14,744 bases of DNA, from contig JAGCMG010000118.1 of the NCBI GenBank assembly GCA_017646555.1, forward strand, positions 1 through 14,744, read 5' to 3'. The notes under the pieces are model-generated. The model was not told where the DNA came from. It did no database searches and saw only the letters and a program-made list of their open reading frames with translations. Every line of letters starts with the position of its first letter. Within the stretch, counting starts at the first letter, position 1. This DNA is from Clostridia bacterium. Its GTDB lineage: Bacteria; Bacillota; Clostridia; Christensenellales; Borkfalkiaceae. Positions 6,476 to 13,889 of the stretch are shown here, in pieces. The translations under genes were made by a program, and so were the position numbers.

Positions 6476-8476
6476 TTAAAACTTGGTTTCAAAAATAATA
6501 TGGTCAACGGCTTTTTTTGCTTTTTCAGCAACGTTTTCAGCAGTAAAGCCAAACTTATTAAATAAGATTTTAGCAGGTGCAGATTCGCCGAAAGTATCCA
6601 TAGTAACGTAGTAGCCGTCAAGACCAACGTATTTGCCCCATGAAAGCGACGAGCCTGCTTCAATAGCAACTCTTGCTCTCACGTTTTTAGGCATAACGCT
6701 GTTTTTGTATTCTTCAGATTGCTTATCGAAAATATCCATACAAGGCATAGAAATTACGCTTGCATCAATGCCTTCAGGTGCTAAAAGTTTTTGCGCTTCG
6801 ATAGCAAGTAAAACTTCCGAACCACTTGCCATAAGCAATACGTCAGGTTTTTCTTTTTTAGACGGTGAAATTACGTAGCCACCTTTAAGCGCGTCTTTAC
6901 CAGAGCCTTCAAGCATAGGAAGGGTTTGACGAGAAAGTGCGATAGTGGTTGGGCATTTTGCGTTTAACGCGCTAATATAAGCGGCAGCAGTTTCTCTACC
7001 GTCTGCTGGACGGAATACGTTCATATCAGGCATAGCGCGTAAGCCTGCAAGTTGTTCAACAGGTTCGTGCGTAGGGCCGTCTTCACCAACACCGATAGAA
7101 TCGTGCGTCATAACGTAAATAACTGGTAATTTCATAATCGACGACATACGCATAGCAGGTTTCATATAATCGGTGAATACGAAGAAAGTTGCACAGTAAG
7201 GAATAAGACCACCGTGTAAGTACATACCGTTACAAATAGCAGCCATAGCGTGTTCACGAATACCGAAGTGCATATTGTTGCCGTTTCTGTATTCTTTCGT
7301 GAAATCACCAAACGCTTTCATATAAGATTTATTTGATGGCGCAAGGTCAGCCGAGCCACCCATAATGTTAGGAACGTAACTTGTGATTTTGTTTAAAACG
7401 GTTGAACTATAACCTCTTGACGCGTCGTCTTTTTCGAACGCCCAAAGGTCTTCAACGTCGGTTAAATCAGGCGCGCCGTTTTTCATCCAAAGTTTATATT
7501 CTTCGGCATCTTGTGGGAACTTGTTAGCGTATTTATCAAAAAGTTTATTCCACTTAATTTCGATATCAGCGCCAGCCTTAATAAAGTCTGCTCTTTCTTG
7601 TTCTACTTCCGAAGGAAGTTCAAAAGCAGGGGTGGTGTAATTTAATTTTTGTTTAGTTTTAGCAATATTATCGTCGCCTAAAGGTTCGCCGTGGCATTTT
7701 GATTGACCTTCAAGTGGTGAACCGTAACCGATTGCCGATTTAACGATAATAAGTGATGGTTGTTTAGTGTTCTTCTTTGCTTTTTTAATAGCAGAGTCAA
7801 GGGCTGAAATATCGTTAGCGTCCTTAACTTTTAATACTTGCCAACCAAGTGCTTCGTGTCTTTTAGCAACGTCTTCGCTAAACGCGATATCGGTGTTACC
7901 TTCTATAGTGATATCGTTATCGTCGTAAAAAACTATAAGTTTACCAAGCCCTAAAGTACCTGCTAAAGATGCGGCTTCGTTTTCAATACCTTCTTGCATA
8001 CAGCCGTCGCCACATAAAGCGTAGGTGTAGTGGTCAACGATATTAAAGCCTTTCTTATTGAACTTATTAGCAAGTCTTTCTTCGGCAATAGCCATACCAA
8101 CGGCGTTAGCGATACCTTGACCTAACGGGCCGGTGGTAGTTTCAACGCCAGGGCAAACGTCAACTTCTGGGTGGCCGGTACAAATAGAGCCTTCTTGACG
8201 GAAGTTTTTAATTTCGTCCATAGAAACTTCGTAGCCGAAAACGTGTAAAAGAGCGTAGTTAAGCATTGAGCCGTGGCCTGCTGACAAAACAAATCTATCA
8301 CGGTTATCGAATTTAGGATTTTTAGGGTTAACGGACATATTCTTAAAAATAGAATAGCCAATAGGAGCCGCGCCAAGTGGAAGACCAGGGTGACCTGATT
8401 TTGCTTTTTGAACCGCGTCGATAGAAAGGGCGCGGATAGTATTAACTGAAAGTTCTTGATTTTTATTATTTGCCAT
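6476..8476 (-). CDS. tkt: Transketolase
   Basis: Thiamine diphosphate-dependent enzyme that moves two-carbon units between ketose and aldose phosphates in the non-oxidative pentose phosphate pathway; cytoplasmic, 666 residues, the usual bacterial length. Domain 1 has His29 in SGHPG, GHGSMLNYA (about 67-75), His102 in TGHPE, GPLGQG (116-121), and the cofactor motif GDGCMQEG (156-163) with Asp157 and a following ENE (165-167). Domain 2 has HFGIREHAM with the catalytic Glu, and GEDGPTHEPVEQLA. The C-terminal domain begins near ALKGGYVIS and includes VLLMASGSE. The start is certain: ATG with AGGAG on the - strand (8487-8483) and an optimal promoter. It is a single-gene unit here, closed by its own terminator. 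Many clostridia split transketolase into two subunits; this one is a single chain. Confidence 0.98.
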   Translation of the reverse strand: MANNKNQELSVNTIRALSIDAVQKAKSGHPGLPLGAAPIGYSIFKNMSVNPKNPKFDNRDRFVLSAGHGSMLNYALLHVFGYEVSMDEIKNFRQEGSICTGHPEVDVCPGVETTTGPLGQGIANAVGMAIAEERLANKFNKKGFNIVDHYTYALCGDGCMQEGIENEAASLAGTLGLGKLIVFYDDNDITIEGNTDIAFSEDVAKRHEALGWQVLKVKDANDISALDSAIKKAKKNTKQPSLIIVKSAIGYGSPLEGQSKCHGEPLGDDNIAKTKQKLNYTTPAFELPSEVEQERADFIKAGADIEIKWNKLFDKYANKFPQDAEEYKLWMKNGAPDLTDVEDLWAFEKDDASRGYSSTVLNKITSYVPNIMGGSADLAPSNKSYMKAFGDFTKEYRNGNNMHFGIREHAMAAICNGMYLHGGLIPYCATFFVFTDYMKPAMRMSSIMKLPVIYVMTHDSIGVGEDGPTHEPVEQLAGLRAMPDMNVFRPADGRETAAAYISALNAKCPTTIALSRQTLPMLEGSGKDALKGGYVISPSKKEKPDVLLMASGSEVLLAIEAQKLLAPEGIDASVISMPCMDIFDKQSEEYKNSVMPKNVRARVAIEAGSSLSWGKYVGLDGYYVTMDTFGESAPAKILFNKFGFTAENVAEKAKKAVDHIIFETKF

Positions 8477-8489
8477 AATATCTCCTAAA

Positions 8490-8502
8490 AACGCAAAGCG
8501 TT
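8490..8502 (-). promoter_or_regulatory. Small hairpin just upstream of the tkt ribosome binding site
   Basis: AACGC (8490-8494) and GCGTT (8498-8502) form a five-base stem with a three-base loop in the tkt 5' leader, three bases before the AGGAG. The hairpin could stabilise the leader or modulate translation, but it is short and may be incidental. Confidence 0.3.
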
Positions 8503-8520
8503 CAAATAATTTATAAAATT

Positions 8521-8549
8521 ATTATATAATAAAAAAGTGTAATTTTCAA
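8521..8549 (-). promoter_or_regulatory. Promoter of tkt
   Basis: On the - strand: TTGAAA (8549-8544), a 17-base spacer and TATAAT (8526-8521). It is about 45 bases upstream of the ATG and divergent to the proS promoter. Confidence 0.83.
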
Positions 8550-8640
8550 GCGTAAAATATATAAAAGATAAATTAAAAAGCAAAAAACGAATAAAAGTAG
8601 AATAAAAAGCGTCACGATTTTCTTATTATTTAAAAAAAAG

Positions 8641-8669
8641 TTGTAATTTAGGGAAATGTTTGGTATAAT
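8641..8669 (+). promoter_or_regulatory. Promoter of proS
   Basis: TTGTAA (8641-8646), a 17-base spacer and TATAAT (8664-8669). Transcription would begin near 8676, leaving a leader of about 36 bases, which is too short for a T-box riboswitch. Confidence 0.8.
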
Positions 8670-8711
8670 AACATAGTTTAACAAATAACTAACAATCGTT
8701 GGAGAAGAAAA

Positions 8712-10142
8712 ATGGACAATAAACAATTCGTAAAAGAAATCGCGGATATTGAAAAAGACTTTCCGCAATGGTATACCGACGTAATAATGAAGACCGAACT
8801 CGTCGATTACGGCCCAGTAAAAGGGACTATGGTAATTCGCCCGTACGGTTACGCTATTTGGGAAAATATTCAGCGTGAACTTGACGCAAGGTTTAAAGCA
8901 ACCGGCGTTAAAAATGCGTATTTCCCAATGTTTATTCCAAAGAGTTTCTTGGAAAAAGAAGCCGAACACGTAGAAGGGTTCGCACCAGAAGTTGCTGTGG
9001 TAACGCACGCAGGTGGTAAAGAACTTGAAGAACCACTTATCGTTCGCCCGACAAGTGAAACGATTATTTGCGCTATGTATAGCAAATGGCTTAAAAGTTA
9101 CCGTGACTTGCCTATCTTAATCAATCAATGGGCAAACGTAGTTCGTTGGGAAAAAACTACTCGTCCTTTTTTAAGAACGAGCGAGTTTTTATGGCAAGAA
9201 GGTCATACCGTTCACGCCAGCGAACAAGAAGCGCTTGACGAAACTATTTTAATGCTTAACGTGTATAAAGAATTTGCTGAGAACGTACTTGCTATTCCTG
9301 TTTTAACTGGTAAAAAGACGGAAAAAGAAAAGTTCGCAGGCGCAGTTGCTACGTTTGGTATGGAAGCAATGATGCTTGACGGCAAGAGTTTACAAGCAGG
9401 TACTTCGCACTATTTAGGTCAAAACTTTGCGAAAGCGTCTAATATGAAATTTTTGGATAAAGACGGCGTATTAAAGTACGGTTATTCGTCGTCGTGGGGT
9501 GTATCAACCCGTTTAATTGGCGCGCTCATTATGGCGCACGGCGACCAACGTGGTTTAGTTCTTCCACCGAAAGTTGCACCTATTCAAGTAATCATCATCC
9601 CTGTTGCAGCGCATAATGGTGGCGTATTAGAAAAGGTTGCTGAACTTGAAACGGCGCTCAAAAACGCAGGTATTAGAGTTGAAGCCGACGTTCGTGATAT
9701 GAGTCCTGGTTGGAAGTTCAACGAATGGGAAATGAAAGGCGTTCCAGTTCGTATAGAAGTTGGCCCACGCGATATCGAAAACAATCAATGTATGCTTTTA
9801 AGAAGAGATACGCTTGATAAAAAGGCAATTTCCTTAGACGGATTAGTTGAAACGATTAAGGCTGAACTTGACGACGCGCAAAAGAATATGCTTGAAAAAT
9901 CAAGAAAAATGCGCGACGAAAGAATAGTTACGGCAACTTCGGTTGAAGAAATTTTACAAGCAGTAGAAAATAAATGTTTCGTTAAAGCCGACTGGTGTGG
10001 TTGTCGCGAATGTGAAGATAAGATTAAAGAAGAAACTCAAGCATCTTCAAGAGTACTTGCCGACGGCGAACGCGTAACGGGTAAATGTGCCGTTTGTGGT
10101 AAAGAAGCCAAGTATACCGTTTACTATGCAAGGGCATACTAA
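8712..10142 (+). CDS. proS: Prolyl-tRNA synthetase (short, archaeal/eukaryote-like type)
   Basis: Class II aminoacyl-tRNA synthetase that charges tRNA-Pro; cytoplasmic, 476 residues. It lacks the large editing insertion of the long E. coli-type enzyme and matches the short ProS type 3. Motif 2 is RWEKTTRPFLRTSEFLWQEGH, preceded by the RPTSE segment. The TSHYLGQNFAKA stretch and motif 3 (GALIMAHGDQRGLVLPP) complete the catalytic core. An anticodon-binding domain follows (APIQVIIIPVA..., then GWKFNEWEMKGVPVRIEVGPRD). The C-terminal domain has two cysteine pairs (CGCREC and CAVCG), consistent with the zinc site of this type, and ends in the characteristic YYARAY. GGAG at 8701-8704 sits seven bases before the ATG. 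The gene heads a + strand run with a membrane protein, mnmE and uppP. No T-box leader is visible, unlike many Firmicute synthetase genes. Confidence 0.97.
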   Translation: MDNKQFVKEIADIEKDFPQWYTDVIMKTELVDYGPVKGTMVIRPYGYAIWENIQRELDARFKATGVKNAYFPMFIPKSFLEKEAEHVEGFAPEVAVVTHAGGKELEEPLIVRPTSETIICAMYSKWLKSYRDLPILINQWANVVRWEKTTRPFLRTSEFLWQEGHTVHASEQEALDETILMLNVYKEFAENVLAIPVLTGKKTEKEKFAGAVATFGMEAMMLDGKSLQAGTSHYLGQNFAKASNMKFLDKDGVLKYGYSSSWGVSTRLIGALIMAHGDQRGLVLPPKVAPIQVIIIPVAAHNGGVLEKVAELETALKNAGIRVEADVRDMSPGWKFNEWEMKGVPVRIEVGPRDIENNQCMLLRRDTLDKKAISLDGLVETIKAELDDAQKNMLEKSRKMRDERIVTATSVEEILQAVENKCFVKADWCGCRECEDKIKEETQASSRVLADGERVTGKCAVCGKEAKYTVYYARAY

Positions 10143-10166
10143 TATTATCAATAATTTGGAGTAATT

Positions 10167-11102
10167 ATGTTTGTAATTTTTGAAGACGGCTTAGTGCATA
10201 AAGGCACTGGCACGCTTATCGGTGTATTATTAGGTTACGCGCTCGTAATTTTGGCGCTATATATTTTAATGTCGATAGGTTTTTATACGATAGCAAAAAG
10301 AAAGGGAATAAAAAACTCTAAACTTGCTTTCGTGCCGTTTTTTAGATGGCTTATAGCGGGTAAAATCATTAAAAAGGCGATAATCTTTGGTAAACCAACT
10401 CAAAAAATCGGCGTTATTTTAACGATAACAAGCGCTTTATATATCGGTTTAACCTTAATTTACACCTTTATTAAGTATTACGTATTTATTCGTGGAATGT
10501 TTGTCGGTCAATCAGTAGTAGTGCTGTCAACGACAGAAAATTTAGCAAGTGAAATTTATTTAATTCCAACTACTACCTTTACCGATATGGTAAACGGTGC
10601 TGGTAAATTCGTTGGCAGTATTGATGCGTTAACGCCGTATTCGTTTAAGAACGCTTATAGTTATTACGTTCGTCCTTGGGCGCAAACGATTGGCGATATT
10701 GCGTACTATCTTAATATGATAGTTTCATTAGTGCACGTACTCGTTACCATTTCGTTCTGGAATGCGTTCTTTAGGGGCTATAAACCGAATTCCGTATTTA
10801 TGTATACGGTCGTATCGGCGTTCGTTCCGTGGTTAATTCCGTTTGTTGAAGTTGGTGGTATTTTCGTATTTATCTTTAGAAATCGTGAAGAAATCGATAT
10901 CGAAGAATTAATGCGTAAGATGTATCAAAACGCTTATAACCCATACGCAAATCCGTACGCAAATCAATACAATAATAATCCTAATAGCGACCCTTATGGG
11001 CGCGAATTCGATAATAACGGTAGTGCGAAACCTAACCAACCAAGCGATAATCCGTTTGGTGAGTTTGAAAACAATAACCATAACGACGACCCGTTTTCCT
11101 AA
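10167..11102 (+). CDS. Multipass membrane protein with Asn/Pro/Tyr-rich tail, function unknown
   Basis: A 311-residue protein of unknown function. Hydrophobic segments lie at about residues 16-42, 80-106, 172-198 and 205-235, suggesting four or so membrane spans. Between the first two is a basic loop with IAKRKGIKNSKLAFVPFFRWLIAGKII, a pattern (short basic linker, 'LAFVPF', then a second hydrophobic patch) that recurs in unassigned clostridial membrane proteins. After the last span come an acidic EEIDIEELMRKMY stretch and a disordered C-terminus of about 55 residues rich in Asn, Pro, Tyr and Asp, including a short tandem repeat (NPYANPYANQY). GGAG at 10158-10161 is five bases before the ATG. 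The gap to proS is only 24 bases with no terminator, so the two are probably co-transcribed. It contains no enzyme motif that I can identify. Confidence 0.72.
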   Translation: MFVIFEDGLVHKGTGTLIGVLLGYALVILALYILMSIGFYTIAKRKGIKNSKLAFVPFFRWLIAGKIIKKAIIFGKPTQKIGVILTITSALYIGLTLIYTFIKYYVFIRGMFVGQSVVVLSTTENLASEIYLIPTTTFTDMVNGAGKFVGSIDALTPYSFKNAYSYYVRPWAQTIGDIAYYLNMIVSLVHVLVTISFWNAFFRGYKPNSVFMYTVVSAFVPWLIPFVEVGGIFVFIFRNREEIDIEELMRKMYQNAYNPYANPYANQYNNNPNSDPYGREFDNNGSAKPNQPSDNPFGEFENNNHNDDPFS

Positions 11103-11117
11103 TAAAAAAATATAAAA

Positions 11118-11149
11118 AATTCACGCCGTTCTATATGGACGGCTGAATT
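11118..11149 (+). terminator. Hairpin between the membrane protein gene and mnmE (terminator or leader structure)
   Basis: AATTCA (11118-11123) and GCCGTTC (11125-11131), separated by a bulged C, pair with GGACGGC (11137-11143) and TGAATT (11144-11149) around a TATAT loop. The tail ATTTT is a weak U tract. The mnmE ribosome binding site AGGTGA (11155-11160) begins five bases after the stem, so the hairpin may be a partial terminator, an mRNA processing site or a translation modulator. Confidence 0.6.
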
Positions 11150-11164
11150 ATTTTAGGTGAATAT

Positions 11165-12499
11165 ATGCTTAATGAAAACATATCTGCAATATCAACACCG
11201 CTCACGGCAAGTGGCGTTGCAGTTATTAGAATAAGTGGGGATAGTCCACTTTTAATATTAGAAAAAATGTTTACCCCACAAGGCAAAGTTAAAGTAAAAG
11301 ATTTTCAGCCGTATAGACTGTACCCAGGCGAATTTGACGGGGGTAGTTTTAAAGATTACGGCTTAGCCGTTTATTTTAAAGCACCGAATAGTTATACGGG
11401 TGAAGAAGTCGTTGAAATTCATTGTCACGGTGGTGTTGCAATCGTTAAAGGGCTACTTCAAAAGACTTTAGAATTAGGCGCAAGACCTGCAACGCGTGGC
11501 GAATTTACTAAACGCGCGTTTTTAAACGGCAAGTTATCTCTTTCTTCAGCAGAAGGTCTTATCGATATGATTAATTCCGAATCCGTTGGCGAAATTAAGG
11601 CAGGTTACAGCCTTTATAAAGAACGCTTAAACGCTAAAACGGACGCTATTTTGGAAAAATTGACTTCGGCGCTTGCTGAAATTGATGCTGATATAGACTT
11701 CCCCGAAGAAGATTTAGAAACGCTATCGCGCGAAAAGATAGGCGAACTTTTAACTTCGGCACAAGAGGATATAGACGGCTTATTAGCGACTTATAAAATC
11801 GGTCAAAAACTAACTTCGGGCGTAAAAGTTGCTATTTGTGGAAAACCAAATGCGGGTAAAAGCAGCGTCTTAAACGCACTTATGGGGTACGATAAAGCAA
11901 TCGTTTCTTCAATCGCTGGCACAACGCGTGACGTGGTTGAAGGCACTTGCGAAATAAACGGCTTAAAATTCGTATTTTTCGATACGGCAGGTATTCGCGA
12001 AACAGGTGATGAAATAGAGGGTATCGGCGTTGAAAGGGCAAAGAAAACATTAAATACTTCCGACCTTGTTTTAGAGATAATCGACGCGAGCGAGCCTAAC
12101 CCTGACGACACTTTAACTGAACTTATTAAAGATAAACCGTACTTAAAAATTTACAATAAATCCGACCTTGAAAACGCTAAAAATATGGGCTGTGATTTAC
12201 TTGTTTCCGCAAAGACTGGCGAAGGCATAGAAAAACTTAAACGGTTAGTTTTCGATAAGGCGTTAGGTGCGAAAATTGACCTTAACGGTGATTTTTTAAC
12301 GGAAGAAAGACATTTTTACGCGCTTAAAAAGGCAGGCGAAAAATTATCGTTTGCAATCAATATTATAAAAGATAATCCACTTGATATGGCAAGCATCGAC
12401 ATAAAAGAAGCGTGGCAAGCCCTTGGCGAAATTTCGGGGCGTAGCGCGACGGAAGAAGTAATAGATGAAATATTTAGAAAATTTTGCGTAGGCAAATAA
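11165..12499 (+). CDS. mnmE: tRNA modification GTPase MnmE
   Basis: With MnmG, installs the carboxymethylaminomethyl (or aminomethyl) group at C5 of wobble uridine-34 in a set of tRNAs; a cytoplasmic G protein activated by dimerisation. The 444 residues cover the full family layout. The N-terminal tetrahydrofolate-binding domain starts ISTPLTASGVAVIRISG and includes the SYTGEEVVEIHCHGG segment. The helical domain carries the FTKRAFLNGKLSLSSAEGLIDMI motif. The inserted G domain has G1 GKPNAGKSS (226-234), GTTRD (252-256), DTAG (273-276) and NKSD (331-334). The C-terminus ends FCVGK, carrying the invariant catalytic cysteine of the usual FC[IV]GK. AGGTGA precedes the ATG. In many Firmicutes mnmE lies next to mnmG, jag and yidC near the origin; here it sits between a membrane protein gene and uppP. 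Confidence 0.98.
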   Translation: MLNENISAISTPLTASGVAVIRISGDSPLLILEKMFTPQGKVKVKDFQPYRLYPGEFDGGSFKDYGLAVYFKAPNSYTGEEVVEIHCHGGVAIVKGLLQKTLELGARPATRGEFTKRAFLNGKLSLSSAEGLIDMINSESVGEIKAGYSLYKERLNAKTDAILEKLTSALAEIDADIDFPEEDLETLSREKIGELLTSAQEDIDGLLATYKIGQKLTSGVKVAICGKPNAGKSSVLNALMGYDKAIVSSIAGTTRDVVEGTCEINGLKFVFFDTAGIRETGDEIEGIGVERAKKTLNTSDLVLEIIDASEPNPDDTLTELIKDKPYLKIYNKSDLENAKNMGCDLLVSAKTGEGIEKLKRLVFDKALGAKIDLNGDFLTEERHFYALKKAGEKLSFAINIIKDNPLDMASIDIKEAWQALGEISGRSATEEVIDEIFRKFCVGK

Positions 12500-12511
12500 A
12501 GAATAAAAATC

Positions 12512-12546
12512 CCCCTTATCTCATAAAAGGAATAAGGGGTTTTTTT
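12512..12546 (+). terminator. Terminator of mnmE that overlaps the uppP ribosome binding site
   Basis: CCCCTTAT (12512-12519) pairs with ATAAGGGG (12532-12539) around a 12-base loop, followed by seven T residues (12540-12546). The uppP ATG starts two bases after the last T. The right arm AAGGGG is also the only Shine-Dalgarno-like element at proper distance (eight bases) from that ATG. Confidence 0.85.
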
Positions 12547-12547
12547 A

Positions 12548-13285
12548 ATGAAAATTTATCAAGCAATCATATTAGGTATAGTTCAAGGCTTTACGGAATT
12601 TTTCCCAATATCTTCAAGTGGACACTTAGCAGTAACGGCATTAATATTAGGCACGAGCGACAGTTTAGTTTTTTCTATTTTAATGCATATCGCAACGCTA
12701 ATTCCTATTTTAACGCTGTTTAAAAAAGAGTTTTTAGAGTGCTTTAAAAACCTAAAAAAAGCGTGGCTATTTATTATCGCGACAATTCCGGCAGGAATTA
12801 CTGGACTACTTTTTTCGTCAGCCGTTTCAAACGCGTTTAGCAATATTAATTTTCTTGCCGTAACCTTTTTTATTAGCGCGATTATCGTGTTTTTATCAAA
12901 CAAAGTTAGTGGTGGAAATAAATTGCCAACCCGAAAAAGTGCTTTTTTTACTGGTGCTTTTCAAGCCTTTGCAATTTTCCCAGGGGTTAGTCGTAGTGGA
13001 ACGGTTTTACTTGGCTTAAAACTATTAAAAATCGACGAAGATAATGCTAAAAGTTTTGCTTTTATTATGAGCGTTCCTATAATTTTAGCGTCGCTTTTTT
13101 TATCGGTTATAGACGGTGGGTTTTCGACAATCGAATTTTTGCCAGCAATATTTGGCTTTATTTCAGCAACGGTTAGTGGATTTATAGCGCTAATCGTTAT
13201 GAAAACTTTGCCACTTAAAAAGTTGAATAGATATTTTTTCGTATATCTTTTAGTTTTATCGGCAACACTTTTTATATGCGCTTAA
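12548..13285 (+). CDS. uppP: Undecaprenyl-diphosphatase UppP (BacA family)
   Basis: Integral membrane phosphatase that converts undecaprenyl pyrophosphate to undecaprenyl phosphate, recycling the lipid carrier for peptidoglycan and other wall polymers; overproduction gives bacitracin resistance. The 245-residue protein is slightly short for the family (about 265-275) but complete in motifs. GIVQGFTEFFPISSSGHL (about 10-27) supplies Glu17 and the serine-rich segment. FPGVSRSGT (144-152) supplies catalytic Arg149. Several transmembrane helices surround these. The ATG at 12548 is the natural start because the first helix and the QG.TEF motif follow at once. That start lies directly after the T tract of the mnmE terminator, with its ribosome binding site inside the hairpin. 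No separate promoter is obvious upstream, so expression probably depends on readthrough from mnmE or on a promoter that I cannot recognise. Confidence 0.96.
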   Translation: MKIYQAIILGIVQGFTEFFPISSSGHLAVTALILGTSDSLVFSILMHIATLIPILTLFKKEFLECFKNLKKAWLFIIATIPAGITGLLFSSAVSNAFSNINFLAVTFFISAIIVFLSNKVSGGNKLPTRKSAFFTGAFQAFAIFPGVSRSGTVLLGLKLLKIDEDNAKSFAFIMSVPIILASLFLSVIDGGFSTIEFLPAIFGFISATVSGFIALIVMKTLPLKKLNRYFFVYLLVLSATLFICA

Positions 13286-13320
13286 AAAAGGTAAAGTATC
13301 TAAAAACAAAAATAAGAAAA

Positions 13321-13341
13321 GCCCGCAAATTAATTGCGGGC
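13321..13341 (-). terminator. Terminator of the small membrane protein gene
   Basis: GCCCGCAA (13321-13328) pairs perfectly with TTGCGGGC (13334-13341). On the - strand the tail is T-rich (complement of AAAATAAG-type sequence at about 13303-13320). On the + strand the tail is CGATATT, so it is a poor terminator for uppP. It therefore primarily serves the - strand gene ending at 13367. Confidence 0.78.
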
Positions 13342-13366
13342 GATATTAAAAAATTAGTAAATTTAG

Positions 13367-13801
13367 TTAATCGTTCGTTTCAATAGAATAGGTAATGCTT
13401 GGGTTAAGTTTTAATAATTCGTTAGTAAAATCGTCAAAATCAAGTTCAGAAATAACTATAAGCATATATTTTTTATCGCCGTAATATACTACGAGCGATT
13501 TTTTTTCTTTAAAAAGCGAAATAGAAGTAATATCTAAAATAGGTAGTTTAGAAACGAAAAACCCTAACTTAAAATAAAGAGTATCGTTTTTAAAAAAGTA
13601 CCTTGCCTTAACTAACGCGTATATTGCAATCGTGCCGACGAACGCTTCTAAAACGGCAGATAAAACGGGGATAAGAATCTCAAAAAAAGTGTCGCCATTT
13701 TTAAAAAGCGATATAGCGTTACCCGTAATTCCGACGATTGAAAGCGCGCCGATAACTATTAAAAGTGTAAAAATAAGTTTACTAAATTTATACTTATACA
13801 T
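13367..13801 (-). CDS. Small membrane protein with possible bacterial PH-like domain
   Basis: A 144-residue protein of unknown function. Two hydrophobic segments, about residues 9-31 and 40-64, form a hairpin in the membrane. The remaining cytoplasmic part (from about 68) is a string of short beta strands with the pattern FFKNDTLYFKLG, KLPILDITSISLFKEKKSLVVYY, KKYMLIVISELDFDDFTNELLKLNP, which resembles the bacterial PH-like fold common in Firmicute membrane proteins. This assignment rests on pattern only. The start is ATG 13801 with AGAGGA about six bases upstream and a promoter just behind it. It stands alone on the - strand between uppP and yqfC, has its own terminator and is transcribed divergently from yqfC. 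Confidence 0.68.
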   Translation of the reverse strand: MYKYKFSKLIFTLLIVIGALSIVGITGNAISLFKNGDTFFEILIPVLSAVLEAFVGTIAIYALVKARYFFKNDTLYFKLGFFVSKLPILDITSISLFKEKKSLVVYYGDKKYMLIVISELDFDDFTNELLKLNPSITYSIETND

Positions 13802-13818
13802 AAAAAATCCTCTTTTTA

Positions 13819-13847
13819 ATTATAGCAAATTATCAACGAAAAGTAAA
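13819..13847 (-). promoter_or_regulatory. Promoter of the small membrane protein gene
   Basis: On the - strand: TTTACT (13847-13842), a 17-base spacer and a perfect TATAAT (13824-13819). The -10 box lies 18 bases before the ATG, so the leader is very short but includes AGAGGA. Confidence 0.65.
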
Positions 13848-13855
13848 GGGTGTTC

Positions 13856-13884
13856 GTATTTATTTTACCCGTCGGGCATAAAAT
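13856..13884 (+). promoter_or_regulatory. Possible sporulation (sigma-E-like) promoter of yqfC
   Basis: CATAAAAT (13877-13884) closely resembles the sigma-E -10 element (CATACAnT). GTATTTA (13856-13862), 14 bases upstream, is a loose match to its -35 element. In Bacillus yqfCD is under sigma-E control. The predicted transcription start falls on or beside the yqfC ATG at 13890, so the message would be leaderless or nearly so. No sigma-A -35 box is seen. Confidence 0.35.
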
Positions 13885-13889
13885 CAAGT

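Noticed and set aside
8670..8711. T-box riboswitch before proS
   Set aside because: The predicted leader is only about 36 bases, with no specifier stem or antiterminator motif.
8511..9008. Open frame of 165 codons on the - strand over the tkt-proS intergenic region
   Set aside because: Its 5' part is antisense to proS and its 3' part runs through both divergent promoters. The translation is a Phe/Tyr/Leu-rich by-product of AT-rich DNA.
12484..12723. Open frame of 79 codons overlapping the mnmE end and uppP start
   Set aside because: A different frame from two certain genes, passing through the terminator; no family resemblance.
13286..13345. Intrinsic terminator for uppP on the + strand
   Set aside because: The GCCCGCAA hairpin is real, but its T-rich tail exists only on the - strand. 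On the + strand it is followed by CGATATT, so it is assigned to the - strand gene.
13632..13889. Longer yqfC reading frame starting inside the opposite-strand membrane protein gene
   Set aside because: It is antisense to a convincing gene and its promoter, and YqfC proteins begin about 20-30 residues before the LPRITMIG-like segment, which matches ATG 13890.
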